Source of the DNA: Aquipuribacter nitratireducens
Lineage (GTDB): Bacteria > Actinomycetota > Actinomycetes > Actinomycetales > JBBAYJ01
Length of the DNA stretch: 64,000 bases
Assembly (NCBI RefSeq): GCF_037860835.1
Contig: NZ_JBBEOG010000001.1
Span: 124,001 to 188,000, forward strand
Reading direction: 5' to 3'
This document shows, in pieces, positions 56,458 to 64,000 of the stretch. The notes beneath the pieces were generated by a model, which saw only the letters and a list, made by a program, of their open reading frames with translations, was not told the origin of the DNA and did not search any database. Every line of letters begins with the position of its first letter. The first letter of the stretch is position 1. Made by a program: the position numbers and the translations under genes.

Positions 56458-58001
56458 GGCAGGAGCGCCCGCACGGCGTCGAGCGTGTCGGCGTCCGCAG
56501 GGGTCCGGTCGGGGCGGTACCGCACGACGCGGGCGAAGCGCAGGGCGACCCCGCCCGGGTAGCGGGAGCTGCGCAGGGCGCCGTCGAGGGCGATCTCGAC
56601 GACGATCTCCGGTCGCAGCGCGATGACGTAGCCGTCGAGGTCCTCGCCCTCGCGGGCGTGGCGGGGGAAGGTCTCGGTCTGCCAGGCGAGGAGCTCGTCG
56701 GTCATGCCCTTGAACGTCTTCCCCACCATGACCGGCTCCCCACCGTCGGGGTCGCGGGCCCCGAGGTGGATGTTCGACCAGGTCCCCGTGCGCCGGCCGG
56801 AGCCCCGCTCGACCCCGATGACGACGAGGTCGAGGGTGTGGACGGGCTTCACCTTCTGCCAGGCGCGGCCCCGGCGCCCTGCCGCGTACGGGGCGGCGAG
56901 GTCCTTGACGACGACCCCCTCGTGCCCGGCGGCGAGCGCGTCGTCGAGCACCTGCGCGGCGTCGGCGGCACTCGGCCGGCGTCGTCCCGGCATGCGGAGC
57001 GGGGCGTGCTCGTCGTCGGTGAGGAGGCCGGCGAGGACGTCGAGCCGCTCGGCGAGCGGCGCGTCGAGCAGGTCGTGCCCGTCGAGGTGGAGGACGTCGA
57101 AGAAGAACGGGCTGAGCACCACCGCCGCGGCGGCGTCGGCTCCCGGACCGTCGCTGCCGAAGCGGCTCATCGTGTCCTGGAAGGCGCGGGGGCGGCCGTC
57201 GTCGTCGAGGGCGAGGGTCTCCCCGTCGAGCACGACCGTCGAGCACGGCAGCGCCCGCACGCGGTCGACGAGCTCCGGCACCCCGTCGGTGACCTCCCGC
57301 AGGGTGCGCGTCCAGACCCGCACGACGTCTCCGTCGCGGTGGACCTGGATGCGCGCCCCGTCGAGCTTGTGCTCGACGGTGACGTCCGCGCCGAGCGCGG
57401 CGAGCGCCTCGTCGAGGGAGGAGCCGGGGCTCGCGAGCATGGGCCGGACGGGGCGCATGACCTCGAGCCCGACAGCGCCGAGCCCGGCCTCCCCGCTCGT
57501 GAGCGCCGTGACAGCCGTCGCCGGCAGGCTGCCCGACAGCATGAACGCCCGCCGGACGGCCGCGGCGGGGACGGCCGCCGCGCCCGCCACGGCGTCGAGG
57601 ACGACGCCCTCGAGGGCGCCCTGGCGCAGCTCGCCGCGCAGCAGGTCGGTGAGGAAACGCTGCTCGTCGGCGGTGGCCCGGGCGAGCAGCCCGCGCAGGA
57701 CCACCTCGCGCCGCGCGCCCGAGCCGGACCCGGTCGACGCGGCGACGTCGTCGAGCAGCGCGTCGACCTGCGCCACGGTGAGGGACGGCTCCTCGGCCGC
57801 GGGGACGCGCAGCCCGGCGAGAGTGCGGTGACCGACCCCGACGCGGCCCTGACGCAGCTCACCGGACAGCCACGCCGTCGCCGGCGTCACCTCCCCGGGC
57901 CCGAGCCGACGCAGCAGCCCCGCCAGGGCCTCCGCCTTCGTGAGCCGGGACCGCGTGGCCCCGACCGCACGCGAGACCGCGACGACCTCGCTCAGCAGCA
58001 C
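56454..58001 (-). CDS. ligB: ATP-dependent DNA ligase (LigB type)
   Basis: 515 aa from the GTG at 58001. The N-terminal domain (LLSEVVAVSRAVGATRSRLT, AWLSGELRQGRVGVG, LRGELRQGALEGVVLDAVAG, VRRAFMLSGSLPATAVTAL) matches mycobacterial LigB. Adenylation domain: VEHKLDGARIQVHRDGD with the nucleophile Lys at about residue 212, TVVLDGETLALDDDGRPRAF, FFFDVLHLDG, GHEGVVVKDLAAPYAAGRRG, KVKPVHTLDLVVIGVERGSG; OB-fold at the C-terminus (VGKTFKGMTDELLAWQTETF). Joins DNA nicks with ATP; an accessory to the NAD-dependent ligase. Unusually, its stop overlaps the start of a catabolic gene. Confidence 0.93.
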   Translation of the reverse strand: MLLSEVVAVSRAVGATRSRLTKAEALAGLLRRLGPGEVTPATAWLSGELRQGRVGVGHRTLAGLRVPAAEEPSLTVAQVDALLDDVAASTGSGSGARREVVLRGLLARATADEQRFLTDLLRGELRQGALEGVVLDAVAGAAAVPAAAVRRAFMLSGSLPATAVTALTSGEAGLGAVGLEVMRPVRPMLASPGSSLDEALAALGADVTVEHKLDGARIQVHRDGDVVRVWTRTLREVTDGVPELVDRVRALPCSTVVLDGETLALDDDGRPRAFQDTMSRFGSDGPGADAAAAVVLSPFFFDVLHLDGHDLLDAPLAERLDVLAGLLTDDEHAPLRMPGRRRPSAADAAQVLDDALAAGHEGVVVKDLAAPYAAGRRGRAWQKVKPVHTLDLVVIGVERGSGRRTGTWSNIHLGARDPDGGEPVMVGKTFKGMTDELLAWQTETFPRHAREGEDLDGYVIALRPEIVVEIALDGALRSSRYPGGVALRFARVVRYRPDRTPADADTLDAVRALLP

Positions 58002-58051
58002 GTGCCGAGGATGGCAGGCGGCGCCGACAGCGGCCCGGTCGTCCCCGCGGG

Positions 58052-58681
58052 TCAGCCGCGCCCGGCCGCCTCGAGGAGGGTCGCGGTGCGGACGACGCGG
58101 CAGAACTCGTTCGCGAGGTTCGTCGCCGTCACCTCCCGCAGCAGCGACGCCGGCACCGTGCCGCCGCTGAAGCCCGGCAGGTCGTACGTCCACGTCGCGT
58201 CGAGCGCGTACAGGACGTCGAAGCCGAGGTTGGCGCCGACCCGCGCCGTGGTCTCGCAGCAGAAGTTCGTCTGCACCCCGCACACCACCAGCTGCCTCGT
58301 GCCGCGCTCGCGCAGCCAGGCCGCGAGGTCGGGGGTGCCGTGGAAGGAGGAGTTGACGGTCTTCGTCACGAGCAGGTCGGGCGACGCACCGCCCAGCGCC
58401 TCGGTCACCTCGCCCTTGTACGCGTTCCCCGGCGAGGTCGGGTGCAGCGGCGAGGCCGCGTGGGCCGAGTCGTGGCGGACGAGCACGACGGGGCGCCCGC
58501 TGCCCCGCCACGCCGCGACGAGCGCCGCCACGGCGGCCTCCGCGCCCGCGTTGTCGCGCGTGCCCCACGCGGGGTCGTCGAAGCCGTCCTGCACGTCGAC
58601 GACGACGAGGGCGGTGTCCGCGTCGAGACGGACGTCGGTCGTCTCGAGCCGCGCGGCGGGGACGGTGGTCGTGTCGCTCAC
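58052..58681 (-). CDS. Isochorismatase-family hydrolase
   Basis: 209 aa, GTG start overlapping the stop of the upstream gene by 4 nt. Cysteine-hydrolase fold with the catalytic triad: Asp in ALVVVDVQDGFDDP, Lys in LLVTKTVNSSFHGTPDL, Cys in VVCGVQTNFCCETTARVGAN. Followed by LGFDVLYALDATWTYDLPGF. Substrates in the family include isochorismate, nicotinamide, carbamoyl compounds and biuret; no metal-binding Asp-x-His-x-x-His of nicotinamidase is evident. 50 nt before ligB on the same strand. Confidence 0.88.
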   Translation of the reverse strand: MSDTTTVPAARLETTDVRLDADTALVVVDVQDGFDDPAWGTRDNAGAEAAVAALVAAWRGSGRPVVLVRHDSAHAASPLHPTSPGNAYKGEVTEALGGASPDLLVTKTVNSSFHGTPDLAAWLRERGTRQLVVCGVQTNFCCETTARVGANLGFDVLYALDATWTYDLPGFSGGTVPASLLREVTATNLANEFCRVVRTATLLEAAGRG

Positions 58682-59390
58682 GCGCGCATCCTGCCGGACG
58701 GGTCCCGCGAGGCGTCCGAGCCGACCGCCTCGTGCTGCGACGGGGCGAGCGCCGTCGCGGGGCTCAGCCGCCGGTTGAGGCTGAACACGCGGCCGAGCAC
58801 CGGTATGAGGAGCAGGTTGAGCCCGTGGAGCACCCCCATGACGAGGAGGATGCCGCCCACCCGGACCGCGCTCATCTGCACCTGGGCAGCGGTGACGTCC
58901 GGCTCGAACGCCGGCCGCTCCAGCCGCAGCGTCAGCAGGATGTAGGCGGCGAAGATGAGGTAGTAGACGACGTCGGCCAGCACGAGGTAGCTCTTCCCGG
59001 TGAGCGGGTTGTCGTGGATACGTCGGCGGCGTAGGCGCGACCGAAGCGCTTGATGAACGGGCCGAGCCAGAGCGCGAGCCCGACGAGCAGGGCGTTCGTG
59101 AGGAGCTCGAGCACCCACCAGGACATGGTTCCTCCTCGGAACGGGGCGGACGGGACGAGGTCGGTGACGGCGACCGCGACAGGGGCGCCGGTCGCGGCGA
59201 GGACGGTCGTCGCGGCTGTCGCCACGACGGCGAGCGCAACGCCCACGCCGAGCACGGCGCGGCGGCGCCTGCGCCTGCGGCGGTCGTCGGCCACGACGTC
59301 CCGCACGCGCGCGAACAGGTCGGGGGCGGGCCGGACCCCGTTCGCGGCGCCGGTGAGGGCGTCGCGGAGGCGGGCCTCGACGTCGGTCAT
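58678..59390 (-). pseudogene. Membrane partner of the sigma factor, frameshifted as sequenced
   Basis: The ATG at 59390 overlaps the sigma stop. The first frame reads MTDVEARLRDALTGAANGVR, then a basic run, a membrane helix (AVLGVGVALAVVATAATTVL) and MSWWVLELLTNALLVGLALW, reaching FGRAYAAD. The continuation is in another frame: IHDNPLTGKSYLVLADVVYY then LRLERPAFEPDVTAAQVQMS, two more helices and a polar tail. One added base near 59018-59024 (reading Asp-Arg-Ile-His) would restore a protein of about 237 aa. Either a recent pseudogene or a sequencing error. By position it may be a membrane regulator of the sigma factor. Confidence 0.7.
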
Positions 59391-60009
59391 CGCGTCTCCT
59401 CCCAGGTGTCGCGGCGGGTCGGGGACAGGGCCGTCTCCATGGCGTGGAGGCCGCGGCGCAGGTGCGTCTTCACCGAGTTCGTCGACAGGCCGAGCGTGGC
59501 CGCGATCTCGGGCGGGCCCAGCTCGAGGTAGTACCGCAGGACGACGCAGTCCCGCTGCCGCCGCGGCAGGGCGCCGAGCGCCGCCACGACCGCACGGGCC
59601 TGCTCGCGTCCGGTGACGACGTCCTCCGGCAGCTCGGGGTCGGGCTCGGCGGGCGGACGGTGGCGCAGCGACATGAGGCCGCGCCGGTTGTGGTCCCGGC
59701 ACAGGTTGAGCACGATCGCGCGCAGGTACGCCGCCCGGGCCGCCGGTCCGCCGGTCCGTCGAGGCGGTGCAGGTGGCGGGCGAGGCGGATGAAGGCCTCC
59801 TGGACGAGGTCCTCGGCCGCCGTGCGGTCCTGCACGAAGAACCGGGCGAGGCGGACGAGGTTCGCCGCCTCGGCCGTGAACAGGGTCGCCAGGACCTCGT
59901 CCGCCGTGCCCGCGGTCGTGGGCGCAGCCGCGGCCGCTGCCGCAGCCCGTGCTCCCGGTTGCGGCAGCACCTGCTGCCCGTGCGCGTCGAGCGCCACACC
60001 ACCCTCCAT
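59387..60009 (-). pseudogene. ECF-type RNA polymerase sigma factor, frameshifted as sequenced
   Basis: From the ATG at 60009 the first frame gives an Ala-rich N-terminus and sigma region 2 (LATLFTAEAANLVRLARFFV, DRTAAEDLVQEAFIRLARHL). It loses similarity after HRLDGPADRR. The proper continuation AAYLRAIVLNLCRDHNRRGL, then region 4 (LGALPRRQRDCVVLRYYLEL, IAATLGLSTNSVKTHLRRGL) is in a different frame ending at 59387. A single base added in the GC run at about 59731-59745 joins them into about 207 aa. Both regions have good codon bias, so the damage is recent or an artefact. Its stop overlaps the partner gene by 4 nt. Confidence 0.75.
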
Positions 60010-60152
60010 CACCTCACCAGACGAGGAAGTGTGCCGCCGGGGTGACAGCCGGCGCCCACGACTTCGTCACACCGGTTCGTGTCACCCCCGTCCGCCCCCG
60101 GCTCGTGCTCCTGGGTGGGACGGCACGGTGCCGCCCGAGGGAGGTGGTCGGG

Positions 60153-60698
60153 ATGAGCACGACGGCGGTCGAGGCGGGGACGCCGGTGACAGCGGCCCCG
60201 CGACGGGCGGTCACGGGGGCCGCGGTCCTGCGGTGGCTGGGAGGGGGGCTGCTGGCCGGGGTCGCGTGGGGGGTCGCAGCGCGGCTGTGGATGCGCTACC
60301 TCGCTGACGTCCCGAGCTTCTCGTGGGAGGGGACGCTGTTCATCCTCGGGCTCACGGGCGTCGCCGGGCTGGCCCTGGGAGGTGTCGAGCTGCTGCGGCG
60401 GCGTGGGGTCGGCGCGTGGCGCGTGCTGCTGGTGGTGCCGGCGCTCGTGATGTTCGCGGGCCAGGGTCTGCCGTTCCTTCCGTGCGCGGTGCTCGGCGGC
60501 CTGGCGGTGAGCGGTCGCGGCGGGCCGGGGGTCCGGCTGCCGGCGGCGCTGCTCGCCGCGTCGCCCGTCGTGATGTTCTGGGTCCTGGACGTCGACGTGC
60601 CCCACAGCCTCACGGTGACGGCGCTGTGGTTCCTCGCCCTCGGCGCTGCGCTGGCCGTGGCGTGGGCGCCGCTGTGGCGACGCCGGGCGTCGCGCTGA
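60153..60698 (+). CDS. Small integral membrane protein
   Basis: 181 aa, ATG behind GGGAGGTGG. After a 28-residue tail there are about five hydrophobic segments (VLRWLGGGLLAGVAWGVAAR, GTLFILGLTGVAGLALGGVE, WRVLLVVPALVMFAGQGLPF, LPAALLAASPVVMFWVLDVD, TVTALWFLALGAALAVAWAP). I do not recognise the family. Divergent from the sigma factor; the 143-nt gap holds two 7-bp inverted halves GGTGACA and TGTCACC 31 nt apart but no clear operator. Confidence 0.7.
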   Translation: MSTTAVEAGTPVTAAPRRAVTGAAVLRWLGGGLLAGVAWGVAARLWMRYLADVPSFSWEGTLFILGLTGVAGLALGGVELLRRRGVGAWRVLLVVPALVMFAGQGLPFLPCAVLGGLAVSGRGGPGVRLPAALLAASPVVMFWVLDVDVPHSLTVTALWFLALGAALAVAWAPLWRRRASR

Positions 60699-60713
60699 CG
60701 GCGGAGCGAGACG

Positions 60714-62048
60714 TCAGCGCCGGCGTGCCTCGCGTCGTCGGCGCAGCGCCTCCCGCACCGGCGGGACGACGACGCCCGCCTCGGCGAGGCGGGCCCGTAC
60801 GCGTCGCCGTGTGGTGACGATCCCCACGACGCCGACCGTCCAGACCAGGTACTGCACGGCCATGGCGACGCGGAAGTCGTCGAGGCCGGGGGAGGCGCCC
60901 GAGCGCCGCAGGTCGAGGACGAGCCCGACGAGGAAGATCGTCACGAGGGACGCGACGAACCCGCCGACGTTGACGATGCCCGTCGCGGTGCCGAGCCGGT
61001 TCGGCGGGTTGAACGTCCGGGCGAAGTCGAAGCCGATGAGCGAGCCGGGGCCGCCCAGCGCGAGCGACAGCACGAGCACGACGAGCAGCGGCAGCGGCGC
61101 CGGTCCGGGCCACAGCAGGACGACGGTCCACGCGAGGGCGTTGACCGCGACGACGGCGAGCACGAGCCACGAACGGCGGAAGGGGTGCCGCTGCACGAGC
61201 ACGGCGAGGACCGGTCCCGTCACCATCCCCGCGAGGACGAACAGCGTGAGGAGCGCGCTCGCGGTCGCGGTCCGCACGCCCTGGCCCTGCACGAGGTAGG
61301 GGAAGCCCCACAGCAGCGCGAACGCCGTCCCCGAGAACTGCGTCGTGAAGTGCGTCCACAGCCCGAGCCGGGTGCCGGGGTGCCGCCACGCCGTCACCAG
61401 GTCGGCGAGCAGGTCCCGCGCCGTGCGCACCGGCGGGCCGCCCGTGGCGTCGGGGCTGTCACGGACCGCGATCAGCACGAGGACCGCGACGAGGACGCCC
61501 GTCGCGGCGGCGGCGAGGAACGTCGTCGTCCAGCCCGGCCCCTGGAGGAGCACGACGAGGGGCACCGCGCTCAGCACCTGCCCGAGCTGGCCGACGATGC
61601 CGCTCAGCTGCGTGAGCAGCGGCACCCGCCTCGAGGGGAACCACGCCGGCACGAGGCGCAGGAGGCTGATGAACGTGAAGGCGTCGCCCGTGCCGACGAG
61701 GAGGCGTCCGGCGAGGGCCGGCAGCGGCGTCGTCGCGAGCGCGAGCACCGCCTGCCCGGCCGCCATGACGAGCGCGCCGACGACGAGCAGCCGCCGCGAG
61801 CCGAAGCGGTCGAGGAGCACCCCGACCGGCACCTGCAGCCCCGCGTAGACGACGAGCTGCACCACGGCGAGGGACGCGAGCGCGCTCGCGGAGGTGTCGA
61901 AGCGCTCCTGCGCCTCCACCCCCGCCACGCCGAGGCTCGTCCGGTGCATGACCGCGACCACGTACGCCAGCAGGCCCGTCCCCCACACGAGCCACGGCAG
62001 GGCGGGGCGGGTGGTGCCGGCGGGGAGGGGGCGCGCGCGTGTCGTCAT
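60714..62048 (-). CDS. MFS transporter
   Basis: 444 aa with about 12 helices. Start ATG at 62048. Features: VVAVMHRTSLGVAGVEAQER after helix 1, GLQVPVGVLLDRFGSRRLLV (MFS motif A), RLLVGTGDAFTFISLLRLVP, TQFSGTAFALLWGFPYLVQG, and FARTFNPPNRLGTATGIVNV in the second half. The last 30 residues are very basic. Resembles the ACS/NarK-like part of the MFS; substrate unknown. It is divergent from glycerate kinase across a shared palindromic promoter, so glycerate or a related hydroxy acid is a guess. Confidence 0.88.
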   Translation of the reverse strand: MTTRARPLPAGTTRPALPWLVWGTGLLAYVVAVMHRTSLGVAGVEAQERFDTSASALASLAVVQLVVYAGLQVPVGVLLDRFGSRRLLVVGALVMAAGQAVLALATTPLPALAGRLLVGTGDAFTFISLLRLVPAWFPSRRVPLLTQLSGIVGQLGQVLSAVPLVVLLQGPGWTTTFLAAAATGVLVAVLVLIAVRDSPDATGGPPVRTARDLLADLVTAWRHPGTRLGLWTHFTTQFSGTAFALLWGFPYLVQGQGVRTATASALLTLFVLAGMVTGPVLAVLVQRHPFRRSWLVLAVVAVNALAWTVVLLWPGPAPLPLLVVLVLSLALGGPGSLIGFDFARTFNPPNRLGTATGIVNVGGFVASLVTIFLVGLVLDLRRSGASPGLDDFRVAMAVQYLVWTVGVVGIVTTRRRVRARLAEAGVVVPPVREALRRRREARRR

Positions 62049-62059
62049 GGCCGTCGGCG

Positions 62060-62078
62060 ACGCTAGCCGTCCTAGCGT
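62060..62078. promoter_or_regulatory. Palindromic divergent promoter
   Basis: ACGCTAG-CCGTC-CTAGCGT, perfect 7-bp arms. Each arm contains TAGCGT on one strand: at 62073-62078 for the glycerate kinase (6 nt before GTG 62085) and at 62065-62060 on the minus strand for the MFS gene (11 nt before its ATG). The two -10 boxes are mirror images only a few bases apart. Confidence 0.7.
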
Positions 62079-62084
62079 GTGCGG

Positions 62085-63224
62085 GTGCGCGTGGTCCTCG
62101 CCCCGGACAGCTTCAAGGGTTCCCTCGACGCCGCCGGCGTGTGCGACGCCCTCGAGCGGGGCGTGCGGGACGCCGACCCGCACGCCGACGTCGTCGCCGT
62201 GCCCATGGCCGACGGTGGCGAGGGGACGCTCGACAGCCTCCTGCGCTCGTGGGGCGGGGAACGCGTGACGCTCGACGTCACCGACCCGCTCGGCGGTCGC
62301 GTCCCGGGCCACTACGGGTGGGACGCCGCCGGCCGCCGGGCCGTCGTCGAGCTCGCCGTCGCGTCCGGCCTCACGACGCGCGAGCGGCTCGAGCCGCTCC
62401 GCGCGACGACCCGCGGGACCGGCGAGCTCCTGCGCGACGCCCTCGACCGCGGCGCGGACGAGGTCGTCGTGTGCCTCGGTGGCAGCGCCACGACCGACGG
62501 CGGCACGGGCATCCTGCGGGCGCTGGGGGTCCGGCTGCTCGACGCGGCCGGGCGCGACCTGCCTGACGGCGGTGGCGCGCTCGTGGACCTCGACCGGGTC
62601 GACGTCACGGCCCTCCACCCGAGGGCGCACGAGGTGCGGGTGCGGGTCGCGTGCGACGTCGACTCCCCGCTGCTCGGCCCCGACGGCGCCGCCGCCGTCT
62701 TCGGGCCGCAGAAGGGCGCGGGTCCGGACGACGTCGCCGTGCTCGACGCAGGGCTCGCCCGTCTCGCCGAGGCCCTCGTCGTCGCGTGCGGCCCGCGCGC
62801 CGCGGACGTCGTCGACCTCCCCGGTGCCGGGGCCGCGGGCGGCACGGCCGCCGGTCTCGTCGCGGTGCTCGACACCGCTCTCGAGCCGGGGGCGTCGCTC
62901 GTCGCCGACGCCGCCGGGCTCGACGCCGCGCTCGCGGGCGCCGACCTCGTCGTGACGGGCGAGGGCCGGGTCGACGAGCAGAGCGCCCGCGGCAAGGTCG
63001 TGTCGGCGGTCGTCGCCCTCGCGGCGGCGGCGGGCGTGCCGGTCGTCGCGGTCGGCGGCCAGGTGCGCGGGGACCTCGCCGGGCTGCACGCGGCCGGGCT
63101 CACCGCCGCCTTCGCGGTCGCGGACGGGCCGCGACCGCTCGCCGAGCTCGTCGCGGACCCCGCACCGTTCGTCCGGCGCACCGCCGAGCAGGTCACCCGT
63201 CTGTTCCTCGCCCGGCGGAGGTGA
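62085..63224 (+). CDS. Glycerate 2-kinase (GarK/GlxK family)
   Basis: 379 aa. Three GTG codons (62079, 62085, 62091) are possible; 62085 fits the leaderless -10 box and gives VRVVLAPDSFKGSLDAAGVC, the normal start. Family motifs: PMADGGEGTLDSLLRSWGG, VELAVASGLTTRERLEPLRA, TRGTGELLRDALDRGADEVV, CLGGSATTDGGTGILRALGV, VFGPQKGAGPDDVAVLDAGL, GAGAAGGTAAGLVAVLDTAL and VVTGEGRVDEQSARGKVVSA. Phosphorylates glycerate to 2-phosphoglycerate with ATP, feeding glyoxylate or sugar-acid breakdown into glycolysis. Confidence 0.93.
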   Translation: MRVVLAPDSFKGSLDAAGVCDALERGVRDADPHADVVAVPMADGGEGTLDSLLRSWGGERVTLDVTDPLGGRVPGHYGWDAAGRRAVVELAVASGLTTRERLEPLRATTRGTGELLRDALDRGADEVVVCLGGSATTDGGTGILRALGVRLLDAAGRDLPDGGGALVDLDRVDVTALHPRAHEVRVRVACDVDSPLLGPDGAAAVFGPQKGAGPDDVAVLDAGLARLAEALVVACGPRAADVVDLPGAGAAGGTAAGLVAVLDTALEPGASLVADAAGLDAALAGADLVVTGEGRVDEQSARGKVVSAVVALAAAAGVPVVAVGGQVRGDLAGLHAAGLTAAFAVADGPRPLAELVADPAPFVRRTAEQVTRLFLARRR

Positions 63225-63251
63225 CGCGCCCCTGAGGCGGCGGCGGCCTCG

Positions 63252-64000
63252 ATGGGTGACAGTGCGGGGGTGGCGATGACGGCGCCGGACGGCGCGCCCT
63301 GGGACCTGCTCGTCGTCGGCGGTGGCACCGCCGGGCTCCTCGCCGCGCGCACCGCCGCCCGGTTCGGGGCCCGCGTCCTCCTCGTCGACGACGCCCAGCC
63401 CGGCGGGGACTGCCTGTGGACCGGGTGCGTGCCGTCGAAGTCCCTGCTGGCGGCGGCCGAGGTCGCCGCGACCGCCCGGGACGGCGCGCGGTTCGGCGTC
63501 CGGGTCGACGGGGTCGCCGTCGACGGCCCTGCGGTCCTGCGGCACGTCCTCGCCGCCCGGGCGGCTATCGCGCCGCACGACTCGGCGGAGGCGCTGCGGG
63601 CCGACGGCGTGCAGGTGCGGCGGGGGCGCGCACGCTTTCTCGCTCCCGGGCTCGTGGCGGTCGACGGACCGGACGGCGTGCGCGAGGAGCGCTACCACCA
63701 CGCCGTCGTCGCCACCGGCGCGGACCCGGCTGTCCCGCCCGTGCCCGGCCTGCGCGACGTGACACCGCTGACGACCGCGACCCTGTGGTCGCTGACGGAC
63801 CTGCCGTCGTCCGTCGCGGTCGTCGGGGGAGGGGCGATCGGCTGCGAGCTCGGTCAGGCCCTCGCCCGGCTCGGGGTCGCCGTCACCCTCGTCGAGCAGG
63901 GCGACCGCCTGCTCGCGAAGGAGGACCCCGACGCGTCCGCCCTGGTCCGCGCCGCCCTCGAGCGCGACGGCGTCGACGTCCGCGTCGGTGCCGCCGTGGA
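63252..64000 (+). CDS. Pyridine nucleotide-disulfide oxidoreductase, 3' end missing
   Basis: 249 codons without a stop up to the right edge. The first ATG is at 63252; an ATG at 63276 behind a G-rich stretch (MTAPDGAPWDLLVVGGGTAG) is equally possible. FAD-binding VVGGGTAGLLAARTAARFGA, redox-active disulfide GGDCLWTGCVPSKSLLAAAE, ATG motif HHAVVATGADPAVPP, then the NAD(P)-binding SVAVVGGGAIGCELGQALAR. It belongs to the mercuric reductase/dihydrolipoamide dehydrogenase-like flavoproteins. The C-terminal dimer domain, which would separate these, is off the window. Confidence 0.9.
   Translation, partial: MGDSAGVAMTAPDGAPWDLLVVGGGTAGLLAARTAARFGARVLLVDDAQPGGDCLWTGCVPSKSLLAAAEVAATARDGARFGVRVDGVAVDGPAVLRHVLAARAAIAPHDSAEALRADGVQVRRGRARFLAPGLVAVDGPDGVREERYHHAVVATGADPAVPPVPGLRDVTPLTTATLWSLTDLPSSVAVVGGGAIGCELGQALARLGVAVTLVEQGDRLLAKEDPDASALVRAALERDGVDVRVGAAV

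Noticed and set aside
1-64000. tRNA, rRNA, integrase, transposase or biosynthetic cluster genes
   Set aside because: None recognised on either strand; the intergenic gaps are short and accounted for by operators, hairpins or antitoxin remnants.

Overview
The window is very GC-rich, densely packed DNA with strong G/C bias in codon third positions, many GTG and a few TTG starts, 4-nt ATGA/GTGA overlaps, apparent leaderless promoters (TANNNT 6-8 nt before the start codon) and a furA-katG pair. This points to an actinobacterium (Actinomycetota), probably a free-living, plant- or soil-associated saprophyte. I cannot assign a genus. No rRNA, tRNA, CRISPR array, insertion sequence or phage gene was seen.

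Region 1-15.6 kb is an L-rhamnose regulon. A lactate-oxidation operon (lutA, lutB, running off the left edge) is divergent from a GH78 alpha-L-rhamnosidase. Then come a sugar ABC importer (lipoprotein and two permeases, no ATPase), a LacI-type regulator, rhamnose isomerase (rhaI), a fused rhamnulose-1-phosphate aldolase/lactaldehyde dehydrogenase (rhaEW), rhamnulokinase (rhaB), an SDR and an MFS exporter-like protein. Four copies of a TGAAWCNWTTCA-type LacI operator, three of them directly behind a TTGACG-type promoter, tie the block together. The logic is: oligosaccharide -> L-rhamnose -> rhamnulose -> rhamnulose-1-P -> DHAP + L-lactaldehyde -> L-lactate -> pyruvate (Lut).

Region 15.6-31 kb holds two DUF202 membrane proteins, a divergent ECF-sigma-like protein with a 56-residue ORF before it, a TetR/GH3 beta-glucosidase divergent pair, a lipoprotein/membrane-protein pair, and a patch of toxin-antitoxin genes: RHH-VapC, AbrB-VapC and two decayed antitoxin fragments. 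These surround an unrecognised 262-aa protein and glycogen phosphorylase. furA-katG follows, with a large perfect inverted repeat behind katG.

Region 30.4-49.9 kb is mostly small units of a TetR regulator beside an oxidoreductase, with clear palindromic operators between them, plus adenosine deaminase, a heme peroxidase, a secreted EEP hydrolase, a YyaL-type thioredoxin-domain protein, a PAQR/hemolysin III protein, a cis-prenyltransferase, a PIN-PhoH protein, a degenerate nuclease-like protein, DinB and an EAL-PAS-PAS protein.

Region 49.9-64 kb has a secreted metzincin metalloprotease, then a long leftward directon: sigma factor, membrane partner, isochorismatase, ATP-dependent DNA ligase (ligB), a DAO-family oxidase, 2-oxoadipate dioxygenase (hglS) and aminoadipate-semialdehyde dehydrogenase (amaB). 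The last three look like a lysine/pipecolate catabolic set. The sigma factor and its partner each carry an apparent frameshift as sequenced. The right end has a small membrane protein, an MFS transporter divergent from a glycerate kinase, and a truncated pyridine nucleotide-disulfide oxidoreductase.
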